Positions 1-10,424 of a stretch of DNA of 64,000 nucleotides are shown in pieces. The stretch comes from Acanthopleura granulata (Eukaryota > Mollusca > Polyplacophora > Chitonida > Chitonidae). Where the stretch lies: positions 19,785,136 to 19,849,135 of the forward strand of contig JABBOT010000005.1 in assembly GCA_016165875.1 (NCBI GenBank), given 5' to 3'. The position numbers and the translations under genes were made by a program. Under the pieces are notes generated by a model that saw nothing but the letters and a program-made list of their open reading frames with translations, had not been told where the DNA came from and made no database searches. How positions within the stretch are numbered: the stretch's first letter is position 1; the number at the start of each line of letters is the position of its first letter.

Positions 1-740
1 TGAATTACACAAAGGCTGCATAGTAGTATGAGATTTTGCGTGAAAGGAATAACTAAGTGTAAAGTTCAAATCTACGTCAGTGGATTAATGCCACAAGTTA
101 AGACTAAGTCTAAGTTAAGTCTAAGACAGCTTTGTGATCCTGGAGCCAGGTGATTATGGCACTAAATTTGTTTCTATATGTTTTTTGTATTTATTTTCTA
201 ATTTGGCCGATGGAGTTGGCGCGCCAATAACCAAAGGTGTCACTCATCAACGCAGTCGCTGTGAGTTTAAGTTCAGCTCATGCTGGCTTCCTCTGCAGTC
301 GTACCTGAGAAGGTCAGCCAGCTACCTTTGGGAGTGCCGACGTTTGTTTTCCGGGCTCTTCACTGTTTTATCCCACCATGTAATGCTGTTCCCAGTCGTA
401 TAACACCAATCAAAGAAATAAACAAATCATAAATTTCAATCTTTCACAGGCTAAACTGGTTGCCAGGTGCAGCCACATGCCCTATATAGAGAGCCTCGTA
501 AAAAATCAAAGTCTAATAATTGTTGATATCAAATGCGTGATAATCTTTGTTCTGTCTAAACCGAGAAGACTGCTTTTCAAAACCTAAAAAATCGACTGTC
601 GCATTGCCCTCATTAAAATGTTGTGAAATGGTAAAATTAAGCTTAAGAAAGTAAGCTGTTAAAAGCAGTCGTGATGGATTTGTACATCGTCATTGGACTT
701 TCCATCGATTCAAAACTAATACACTGGTTGTTATTTTCAG
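1..740 (+). other. Intron upstream of the first K+ channel exon in the window
   Basis: This stretch ends in a pyrimidine-rich tract and AG at 739-740, directly before the channel exon, so it is read as intron of the channel gene. It holds a degenerate SINE copy (205-432) and, at 97-150, a motif resembling the end of a short inverted-repeat element (see 31427-31474). No exon for the T1 tetramerisation domain was seen here; that domain must lie left of the window. Confidence 0.6.
205..432 (+). repeat. Degenerate SINE copy, tRNA head on the left
   Basis: The order is tRNA-like head (GTCGCTGTGAGTTTAAGTTC, a B-box-like segment, at about 255-275), the 'agctcatgctggcttcctct' segment, a degraded GGGCTC core, and a tail ending CACCAATCAAA. 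The segment between the core and the tail found in other copies is missing. It is an old copy in the channel-gene intron. Confidence 0.75.
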
Positions 741-1970
741 CTTTACGCCGTGGTGTCCATGTTTTTTGTGGCACTTTCAATCGGGGTATTCGTTCTCGAG
801 ACACACTCTTTGTTCAGGGTTCCCCGGGATGACGTCACCTTCACAAACAGCAGTGACGTCGTACTTATGGGCTACTACACTATCCGAGATGCTGGAACAT
901 CTTGCTGTTGCCCAAAAAAGATAAGTGCGAATACTCTGGAGAATACACTAGCCCATCCCGCCATGGTTTACCTAGACTACATGTGCGCCGCGTTCTTTAC
1001 CATAGAGCTGATTTTACGGATTGCGTTCGCTCCGCGAAAAGTGGCATTTTTCAAAGAGTTGCTCAACATAATCGACATTATTTGTCTGATTCCGCAATTC
1101 ACCGCCATCATTATCAAAACGGTTAACCCGGAAGACACGCTTAGCTCTATCTTCAAGACAATTCTGGCTCTGCGAATAATACGAATACTGAGAATTTTCA
1201 AGCTCATGAAACACTACAGCGGGTTTAAAATATTAGTGTACACCATCAAAGTGAGTACCAAGGAGCTTTTCCTCATCGTCATTTTTTTATTTATGGGCGT
1301 ATTAATTTTCGCCAGTGTCATATTTTACTGTGACAACGTTACGTTTGACAGTATTCCCGTTGGGTTTTGGTGGGCGTTGGTCACCATGACGACGGTAGGG
1401 TACGGGGATAAAGTACCGAACACGGAAGTGGGATACGTGATTGGCTCGATTTGTGTCATCTGCGGGGTTCTCACAATCGCCTTCACGGTGCCCATTGTGG
1501 TGAACAATTTCACTCTGTATTACTCGCATGCGCAGTCTCGTATTAAACTCCCCATTCACAGGAGAAAACAAATGAAGAAGAATCGGCAGAGTCAAAGTCG
1601 ACACCGAAAAGCAACAATGGACTTCGTTAAGAAAGCTTTGAAGGTGGATGATTTCACTAATCTTGATAAGATTCACTCTCCACGGGGGGAATCCGCTAAA
1701 GGTGGAACGCTTGACGTTCGCGCGTCCCACAACGGTTCTCACCTAGATACCATCAGTGAATCGGCATCAGAGACGCTGACGACGTCAACGACAATTGGTG
1801 TGGACAGCCCTCTGCCCTCTATCCCCTCCCGGCTCCACATCGAGGACAATTTGGACGAATGTAAGGAGAGCCCGCGGATCAGAACTGTTTCCGGGTCAGT
1901 CTTGGATGACCGTGACCTCCGACTGTCTCTCGCCATGTCCTCGAGGTTGTCTGAGAACTACGGATCCCAG
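741..1970 (+). CDS. K+ channel exon: S1 to proximal C-terminus
   Basis: The acceptor is TTATTTTCAG at 731-740 and the donor GTAATG starts at 1971. The exon is 1230 nt, exactly 410 codons, phase 0 at both ends. It carries all six membrane segments and the pore loop. The distal part (about residues 265-410) is a basic stretch followed by Ser/Thr/Asp-rich sequence with no recognised domain. Confidence 0.93.
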
Positions 1971-2504
1971 GTAATGTATTTCTTTACCCATCAACAGTGA
2001 TTGAAAAGAAGCCTATATGCTTGGAACGATTTGAGGTGATGGGTTGCGGGGGGGGGGGGGCGAGGCCGTGGGGATTCTGGTATATTCTGTTAATGGAATA
2101 TGTAGGAACGGCGTAGACTGTGTTATTCTGACGTGTCACACGTGAGAAACGTTGTCAGTTACTTTCCAAAATCTGTGGTTTATTGCTAGCTCTCCGGTTT
2201 TCTCTATCTACAAGAAACTAACCTTCATCGTAAAGAGAAAAAGATTTCATAAATATTGCGTTAACCACCAATGAAATCAATCAATAAATAAATAAACATG
2301 TTTTTTCCCTTTTAGCACCGATTGGAGAGTGAGCAGTTGCTGCACGGTTTGGCCGATGCTAACCAGAAATTAGAGGACGAGCGTGAACGTCAGTTGGATC
2401 GGGTGAGACAACGTCGGGACAATCTAAGACATCACCGAGTGGACAGTCGCGCTTCGCGGCCATCCCCCTCGCCCATCTCCAGGACTGACCACGACAAAAT
2501 GTGA
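741..2504 (+). CDS. Shaw/Kv3-type voltage-gated potassium channel (3' part, two exons)
   Basis: This encodes the pore-forming subunit of a tetrameric voltage-gated K+ channel in the plasma membrane. Coding exons are 741-1970 and 2316-2504, joined in phase 0, giving 472 residues; the T1 domain and the gene start lie left of the window. In order: S1 (residues 2-22), S2 (about 75-95), S3 (about 106-125), S4 (about 143-156), S5 (about 167-187), the selectivity filter TMTTVGYGD (215-223), S6 (about 230-255), and a long hydrophilic cytoplasmic tail rich in Ser, Arg and Asp. An N-S-S glycosylation sequon lies in the S1-S2 loop. The segment after S6 (VNNF, then YYS, then KLP) and the S4-S5 linker fit Shaw/KCNC better than Shaker, Shal or Shab, by memory comparison. 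Two oddities: the S6 PVP motif reads TVP, and the outermost S4 arginine is leucine. Channel identity is near certain; the subfamily is likely. Confidence 0.93.
2316..2504 (+). CDS. K+ channel last coding exon
   Basis: The acceptor is TTCCCTTTTAG ending at 2315; the frame continues in phase 0 for 62 codons to TGA at 2502-2504. The peptide is very basic and polar (ERERQLDRVRQRRDN then Ser/Pro-rich) and could be helical in its first half. The 345-nt intron before it contains a 14-nt G run near 2047-2060. Confidence 0.85.
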   Translation, partial: HRLESEQLLHGLADANQKLEDERERQLDRVRQRRDNLRHHRVDSRASRPSPSPISRTDHDKM

Positions 2505-2995
2505 CTAGGAACGTGTTTAAAGGACACTGAAATTGTGTGATGGTTCGACCTGGTGTAGTATCTCTTTCTGTCAAATGGACTACAGTTTGGTCACAAATCC
2601 ACTCATAATACAGATCTGTTGAGTATTCAAAACCGCAAACATCCGAGCTCTGGGACAGTGACAAGCACACGACGAAGGGAAACAAAACATGTACAAATAT
2701 ATCGAAGGTATTCTGAGAAATGTGCCTCATATATAGGCGGGAATTATATCATGTCTGACAAACGAATCGTCTGCACAACACACTTAAATTGTGGATCGTC
2801 ATCAACGCGCTGTTTTGGAGTTACAAGGACGTGAAGCACAGTTTTGTATCATTAGATATTTAGACAATATTTTCATCATCTTGTCCACGGAAGCAAATCA
2901 TATACCGAGTGACTTGGCAAAATGTCCGGATGTCCTTGCCTGGATTTTCCGAATAAAAAACGAAACTCGGTAATGGCCATTAGAGCGAGATAGAT

Positions 2996-3111
2996 ATAGC
3001 GCCATCTGGATATTGTGTAAGGAAAGATAACTCGGTGATATAGCCTCAACGACATAGAGTGGGCTATATCATTGAGTTATCTTTCCTTGGACAACATCCA
3101 GATGGCGCTAT
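2996..3111. repeat. 50-bp imperfect inverted repeat (hairpin) 0.5 kb after the channel stop codon
   Basis: Arms 2996-3045 and 3062-3111 are reverse complements with 5 mismatches in 50, separated by a 16-nt loop. The ends read ATAGCGCCATCTGG. It could be a miniature foldback element or, if transcribed in the channel 3' UTR, a long RNA stem. Confidence 0.9.
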
Positions 3112-5127
3112 GTGTTGTGTTGTCTTTGGCCCATGACTCTGTATATATGTTGTTTCTCAAGATGAGACGAAGAAAGAGGTGATCATTCGGATAATCCTTT
3201 ATTTTCATATTTAATGATTAACATTGTACAAAGTTCTACGCAAGAGAATGGTGGATTTCGGACACTTCATGATCACAACGGTTGTTTGGCCTACTTAACA
3301 ACCATTTGTCGGAAAACACTTCGACGTCAATGATCCAAAGATTACTCTGCTTGTCCTCAAGAACTGGGACCCTTTGTACGAAGCAATGGTCACTTACGCC
3401 TGACGTAACGCTCATGTCAACGCACAATGAAAAGGTATAATTACGCCACCGTGGTAAATGCGTTTGACCGAACGTGCGTCTGAATTTTATCAGAATTCAT
3501 ATTGAAATCGTTGGAATTTTGAAGTTTGGGATAGTGGCTGTTCGAAAGGTATGTAATATTGTTTTAGTCACTGTGACAGCGGAATCTACTAGTCACAGCG
3601 TCAGTGAGCTCTGAGATCTGTTACAGCCAAGAGTGATACAGATTGTAGATATTAATTGTGATTTGAGATGATTGTCATTTTTTATCATTATCATAAAATG
3701 CATACATATGCGTTTAAATTATAGCGCTTTTTCAGTGGTAATAATTTCTAAATAGAATCAATTTGAGGATTATGGAATGGCAAAACCCATGCCCTGAAGA
3801 ACATATCCGTTCTGTGGTTATATCTTAGGCCTATAAGACAGCTTAAAACTATCATTATGAATTGCGCTTTAGAAACTCTGCAGAATAATGTAGACAATTC
3901 ACGAATTTCGTCAGCGGATGATCGAGTCGACCAAGTTGGTTATTGTTTTAGGACAAGAATCTTACAGAAGAGATGGTGGTATTGAGAATTTGAAATACGT
4001 GTGTTATGTAATGTTTGCAGTCCCTCGCTATGTCAATTCTTTCTCACCATCCGCAGACACTCTGAAAAATCATACGGATTTTTTCCATTTAAATTCACAA
4101 GACTTCCTGAATACTTATGACCGGATATTAAGGTTATATGTAAACATCATGCAACTCTTTAGGTAGCACCTACACATTTCTTACGTAAAAGATACAGTAC
4201 GTGATGTATATTTTGACTCATTTTCTTAGTCATCGTTTATTAGATTGATTGCTGATTTGTACATTACCTCGTAAATATTTTTAAACCTCAATTGTCTTAA
4301 TCATACTGTATATGAGGAAACTGCTGATGTCAAATCTGTGATAAGTTGTTATCCAAATTACTTCACGCATTTAGAGAAAGATGAAATACTGTTTGTTTAT
4401 AATGAGTATACTCATATACGTGTCGTTTTCTGCCGTTTTTCCTTTGTTTTTTTTTTTGTCTTTGTGACTGCCATGTCAGTTAAGGTCCTTAGGCCCGCTT
4501 TACAAACTGGTTGTAAGTTATGTCAAACGTAATTGTGATGAAGACACATATTGCAGAGATATGTGGCCGTGGTAGCTACGTTTGACGAAACGTTAGATAC
4601 TCTCTTCGTAAAACGGGTTCCTGCTGGTGTTACAGAATTACTTAAAAACCTAATGGATGTAAATTTTGGGATTCTTTGTGGATTGACTTGTTCAGGTAAC
4701 ATTGCTGATGTAGTTCAGGTCCAAACACTTATTGCTATTTGTTGTTGTTTTTTTTTCAGGGTTTTTTGTTAGGTTTTTTTATTTTTTATTTTAATTTGTC
4801 ATGCTATCATAATTTAGACAACATACAGTCTTTCGGTCAAAAAAAAAAACAACAAAAAACTCAAAGACAATTTGGATTAAGACACGTGCATTTTCCTACT
4901 GGTAACCACTAATATGATACACTCCTCAATTTTTTTCCGTTAAATCCGTTAACTAAGTCATTCGCAATCAGGAAGGGATATATCCTTTAGATCGACGAAC
5001 ATGCAATACGTCATCACTCAGGGAACAGATTTAACGCAAGATGTTTTTGACGGTATATTCGGACCGAAAACATTTTTGTATATTATTTCATTTTTTTCTT
5101 TTAGAATGGCAACCTCACTGATTGATT

Positions 5128-5388
5128 GTTTATTTATTTGATTGGTGTTTTATGCCGTACTCAAGAATATTTCACTCATACGACGGCGGCAAGCATTATT
5201 GTGGGAGGAAACCGAGCAGAGCCCGGGGGAAACCCACGACCATCCGCAGGTTGCTTGCAGACCTTCCCACGTACGGCCGTAGAGGAAGCCAGCATGAGCT
5301 GGGCTTGAACTCCCAGCGACCGCATTGGCGGGAGGCTTCGGTCATTGCGCTGTGTTAGCGCGATAACCGACTGAGCCACGGAGGCCTC
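5128..5388 (-). repeat. Full-length tRNA-derived SINE (best copy in the window)
   Basis: On the minus strand it starts GGCCTCCGTGGCTCAGTCGG, a good A-box-containing tRNA head, and has a B-box region near 5303-5325. A GC-rich core follows (CCGGGCTCTGCTCGG), then CTTGAGTACGGC and a tail of TAAA units. The architecture (tRNA head, conserved centre, short tail repeat) is that of CORE-like SINEs; the centre resembles the MetaSINE/MESC type reported in molluscs, a name given from memory and not checked. Confidence 0.9.
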
Positions 5389-6855
5389 CCTCAACCTCCT
5401 TGAAAACGTTTAATTAATTGGACTTTATCTAATAATCTTTTTAGGTAAGATTCCACTTTTTGACAGGCCTGGAAATACGTAATAATAATACGCTATAAAT
5501 TCAGTGAAACCTATTGTACAGGCTACACCTCTAGTGTGTCAAATTAATACGGATTGGTTTTGAACACACTTTTTTGTGACCGACAGTGAAAATGCTTACA
5601 ATATAATGGGGGTGGAACACTGGAAAAAGCTGGGTTTGGTTTTATCAAATTAAAACTAGATTTCAATATGAAATTGTATGATTGACTTGAGTATGCATGT
5701 AAATATTACTGTATAATATTTATATTTCAAAGGCGGTGTGTTTTTTTCTTCTTTTATATCGTTAACAATATTGGATGTCTCTACAATTGTTAAGAACAGA
5801 CTTTCACTCCATATTAAATCCTTTGTGATACCGTGTAAAGTGATGCCTTCACTAATCGGCCATTTTGTATATGTGCGTGTGTTTGCGTATAGAACGGTGT
5901 AATAATTATGCAACGAATCATTCCGCCCAATCTGATTCCGTCCGATAATTAAATATCATGTAAATATGTTTTCCGAAAATTGTTTCTGTATATATCTATT
6001 CGCACGTTTTAATTAATCCATATACTGGAAAGTGAAACTGAGCACGGTACAAATAATTGCACTCGCACTGTATATAATTAATAGACAAAATTAATTCTTC
6101 AATTGACATAAGGTGTTCGTCGAAGTTTCAACTGATTTTGTGTACTATACATATGAAGTATATTTACACTTATTTCACGCATCACAGGGCGCTATGGTCA
6201 GAAAGTATTTCCCATGTACATATAGACTCGCCCATAAAGGAAACGCGTAGTCAGAACATGTCGGCGCATGACATCATGTGTCATTAACGGCTATACACTG
6301 AATATTCACTTGTCACTTGCTGTCATGGCCGAATGGGGCTCCGCTTCTTATTTCATGATTATTGACATTCTGGCTGTCTGACTGTATACCTTGGCTGAAA
6401 AGGACAGGGTGTTAAATTCATCATTCCTCCGTGAATAAAACAGACTATTTTTAAAATTGAAAATGCAGTCTGTGCGTTACTTTTTGGACTAAATATAGAA
6501 ATCCACAACTGAAAAGATACAGGCCTCTTTTTACGCACTGTGTTGTCGTCTTATTACATAAGCACATACATTTACAATCTTGTGTTTTGTTTTAGCCCAC
6601 ATACACATGTAATAATATATACTATGTAGACAAATTTGAATTCTTCATTGTTCTGTAGTCTTTTTTTTTTTTTTTGGCCTTGTCCCGAACACATTGTTCC
6701 TTCATATGCGTCCCAGTTTGTTTCCATTTGTAAATCCGCTGTTAAAACAACACATTACTGAAGGCACATAGTTAAGTATTTTGTCAGTGTGCCAGTTACG
6801 TTGACGGACACATTGTTATAAATTAAATGATAAAATATTCCACTCTGCTGAGGGT

Positions 6856-6881
6856 TTTTTTTTTTTTTTTTTTTTTTTTTT
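6856..6881 (+). repeat. Poly(T) tract
   Basis: An uninterrupted T run of roughly 26 bases lies between GAGGG and CATTTAATTCC. It may be the degraded tail of an inserted element on the minus strand, but no element body was recognised beside it. Confidence 0.7.
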
Positions 6882-9837
6882 CATTTAATTCCTTCTTTGT
6901 TTTATATAATTAAGGGTCGAACATTGCGTGGCTTGGACCTTTACATATGGTCTGTGTGCAAATAAATTCGTGTTGAGGGAGTTTTATATGATATACATTG
7001 TATTTACATGACAGCAAGGGACAGGTGAATACAATTGTAAGTGTTCACATCACTGAATATAATTAATGAGCAATAAAGATTCCCTGAAATAGGAACGGCG
7101 TGAATTATCACGTTCTATTTAATCCCTTGCCTCTTATTGGATCGCTTTCAAATACTTTTTTTGTTTGTTTTTGCATGATCGTATATATCCTTCATCTATA
7201 AATCAGTGCATGTATTTAATTAAGATTATTTCTCTTAATTTTGCTGATAACGGCATTTTACGACTGATCGACAGCGGTCAAAAGTGTAAGGACGTTTAGG
7301 TGGTCTTATGGCGGTTCCTTTGGGGTTATTATAGCCTTTCATCAGTATCGCATATACTTCATGTAAGCTTGCACAGCGGACATTTCATTTGGGGAAAGTT
7401 GGTCAGTTTATCGCAGCAGGTCATTATAATAGATTGCTCCGGGAACGTCGGTTCTTTCGCTTTTCTGATCGCCGCCTAGTAGACATTTGAATACGGCGCT
7501 TATACACGAGTCAATTAACCAGTCCGTCAAAAGATTTTATCAAAGCCGTACCATAGCCGTTTCAATCAATGTCGTCAAATTTATGAAATGCTGTCTAACT
7601 GAAGAATCACTTACAAGACAATTATGTCACGCCAACAAACCACTTTCTTAAAGGTCTTTCAAACCGTATTGGATATAAAGCGAAGAAACCAGAACTGCCA
7701 TATCTAAAGGTTCTTGCGGGTTGATTGTTTATCTTTAAATAAGAAAATGGCAGTCGTTTTTACGGGTGGAGGAAACCACCACCCTTTGCCAAGTTATAGG
7801 GACGAACAACAGTCCCACATCTGACGCACAGATACAAGTATAGGCTCGCCAGTGGTCTTCGTCCAGCACCCTTGTCCCATGCACTGTGAGTCAATTTAAT
7901 TGTTGGTTCTTCGTCGTAAATCTCAAGATTTAGTGTGTCGACATCCCTTTCCCTGTGACACCTCCTTGAAAGCTTTTGCACAATGTAAAGAACATGGCGG
8001 ATGTTATTTTAAAGGGTGGAAGACGTGACTGAGAGATTATAGAGTGTGGCATGGAAACCACAAATTATGTAATTTCTCAAGTTCTCCGTTTTGAATAGCT
8101 GTGCATTGTTTAAGATCATTTTCATGGCCATATTTCATTTGTGTTCCAACACCGCACCCAAGAATTTTTGCAAATATATGCGGCAATGGGTTGTTGTTTT
8201 TAGGAAGAATAAGGATTGTTCAGATTAAACCCTACACCACAACTTCTCAGGAACCTGAAAAACATCCTGTTTTAAGACTGTAGCCCTACTTGCGATATCT
8301 ATGCTACGCTTTAGACAACCGAGCCAGACATTTAAAATTGGGCAACATGTGGAAGTTAATTAATGGTAATTTAACCAAAGTCAATGTCATAGAATTCATT
8401 TCCGTTTGAAATTGAGAACCGCACCTTTGTGTCAATAACCCGGCAATGCACTTGGCAAACGAGCTGAAAATCATAAAATACAATAGTCATACGAAGACAT
8501 CGAGGTTCCGAACACGTGTTGTCCTTTATATAGTGCTGGAGGACATGCATAGTGTAAGTGCTTCTGACTGGGTTAGTCTACTTCATCAGCTTCGTTATTT
8601 CAACCTATAGATTCCAATAAGTTAACAAACATGCCTTCCTATAAGAGGACTGGCGTAAACAAAAGACTGTTTCACATGTCAAGCATATATTCCAAACACT
8701 GTAAGCATGCTTAACTCATAATTAGGTCATTACTTGTTACGTTGGTGCATTCTGGGAAAAAACCGGTGTTTGAAGTTGTCCACAATCGGGATTCTTTTCG
8801 ATATTACCGTGGTACACGTTAACTAATTGTGTATGGACAACTCGGGCTGCTTTCCTAACATAGAAACGAGGCATCAACCTGGCTTTTCCCAACAATGCCT
8901 AACGACAAACAATCAGTCATCAGGTTTAGGGCTATTATTCGAGACCGCGGACATCCGGGCATTAGCGACTTCAATCCAGCCAACATGTAAGTTAACAGGG
9001 AATTCTGCTTCTCGGCGAAGTCCAAAACCAGGTTTCGCAAAGGTTCATAATTTACATATGCTACGCTGATTGTTCTGTAGTAAAACAAACCGTAATTTCT
9101 GTTTTTTCTGGAGTGCCTCCCGAACCACCAGTCCTTGAACACGTATACCGTGAGGTCATACATACGGTTATTGGATTGCCCAGAGTTCCATATGAACAAA
9201 GCCAACAAAGGGGCACATGTGACTTCACTCCGTTCACAATTTAATTTAATGGGTATGACTGGCAGTGAACTTCAAGTTAATGAGTTTCTGACACTGAATA
9301 TTCCATTACTTAAAAAAATTTAACATGCACGGTGGCAGGAAGTTTAATGGGTAGAGGAAATAGGAATGGCTGGTGTAAACGAAATGAAACCAACCATTTT
9401 AGCATTTTAGCAACCATCATCATGCCCAACGTTAAGTTTAAAGCCATACTGATGAAAAGTTAGCTGATTGTTGTTCATGTCCACTGAACGAATTTTTCAT
9501 GGGTGGAGGAAAAACTTTGCGCTGGTTACTGACGAACTTTTCTATGTGTGATGTAGATGCTGGTGGATGACAAGTTGTCTTGGAAGACTGTTAGACTGCA
9601 CCAGTGGGCCACACCAGAATGGATCACTTACTGCCACCAAGGTCCTACAAGCAGTGGAGCACAACTTACACCTAGTTAAAGCCCCTACGAACAGTGACTC
9701 AAAAACTAAATATCTGAGGAGGTACACAAATGCTGCAGCGTCGCAGAGAGTAATTATTTACTATACTCCTTCAAGGCGGATCTTCTGGAATTAAAATAAA
9801 CTGACAACAAGGCTTCAGAATTTCGATTAAAACCATC

Positions 9838-9843
9838 TTTATT
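9838..9843 (-). terminator. Likely poly(A) signal of the DAZAP1-like gene
   Basis: Read on the minus strand this is AATAAA, about 420 nt after the stop codon at 10261-10263. Cleavage would be expected near 9815-9828. The 3' UTR would then be about 440 nt with no further intron seen. Confidence 0.6.
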
Positions 9844-10260
9844 TTACCATGGAGGTAATGAGCAAATGGATTTATTTGTGAATGATATAAAATGCTATGG
9901 AAGTGTATGGCTAAGGCAGCCAATAATGGACATCCATCATTTACGTGTATGGTTAAAACACCTTGAGAACATTTTCTCAAATTCTCCTTTAATGAAAATA
10001 ACGAAAAAAAGAAAAAAAAACAAACAAACTATTTGACACATAACAAAATATCTTCACAACAACGTGATAATGTTACATTGTAGATTTAAAAACGCTTCCT
10101 TCCACAGAAACGATTCCCCCTTATAATACTGCAACAATGTCAAATCTTGGACCATAGCACGTCCCAGTTTATAAATGTAGTGCAGTTGTGTAGGCAGTAG
10201 GTGCCCCCCAATGAAGTCCCGTGATGCATCAGTCTCTCATAAGCCATGTTAAAACTCTGT

Positions 10261-10424
10261 CTATGTCCTCCTGTAGGGATGGTAGCCTCCTGCGGGGCCT
10301 GTGCCCTGAGGCATCCTATTCTGGGGTGGGGATCCGTAGCCACCCGCTCCGCCAGCATCTCCCTGGCCATATCCTGGGTTAGGAGCATTCCCATAACCAC
10401 CCATACCATCATTGGAATAACCAC
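10261..10424 (-). CDS. DAZAP1: DAZAP1-like coding exon 14 (C-terminus)
   Basis: It begins in phase 1 after the acceptor TTTGACAG and ends at TAG (10261-10263). It encodes a Gly/Tyr/Asn-rich stretch and the terminal HPYRRT, the most DAZAP1-specific mark in the tail. Confidence 0.9.

Larger units (their letters stand above)
2505..9814. other. Intergenic DNA between the converging K+ channel and DAZAP1-like genes
   Basis: The left part should hold the channel 3' UTR, but I could not fix its poly(A) site. No coding exon was recognised; the open frames here are short and have no family resemblance. Contents seen: a 50-bp inverted repeat (2996-3111), a full SINE (5128-5388), long T runs (6661-6676 and 6856-6881), and degenerate pieces resembling another repeat ('gggtggaggaaa' core) near 7763 and 9500. 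Confidence 0.6.

Noticed and set aside
134..403. 89-codon plus-strand frame upstream of the channel exon
   Set aside because: Most of it is translated SINE sequence; it shows no T1-domain motif.
1302..1742. 146-codon minus-strand frame opposite the K+ channel
   Set aside because: The plus strand encodes S5, pore and S6 with clear conservation; the antisense frame has no features of its own.
5300..5388. tRNA gene
   Set aside because: The A- and B-box-like sequences belong to the SINE head; the cloverleaf is not intact and the same sequence recurs in other SINE copies.
8855..9208. 117-codon minus-strand frame
   Set aside because: No recognisable motif, no splice context, and it overlaps an equally open plus-strand frame in AT-rich DNA.
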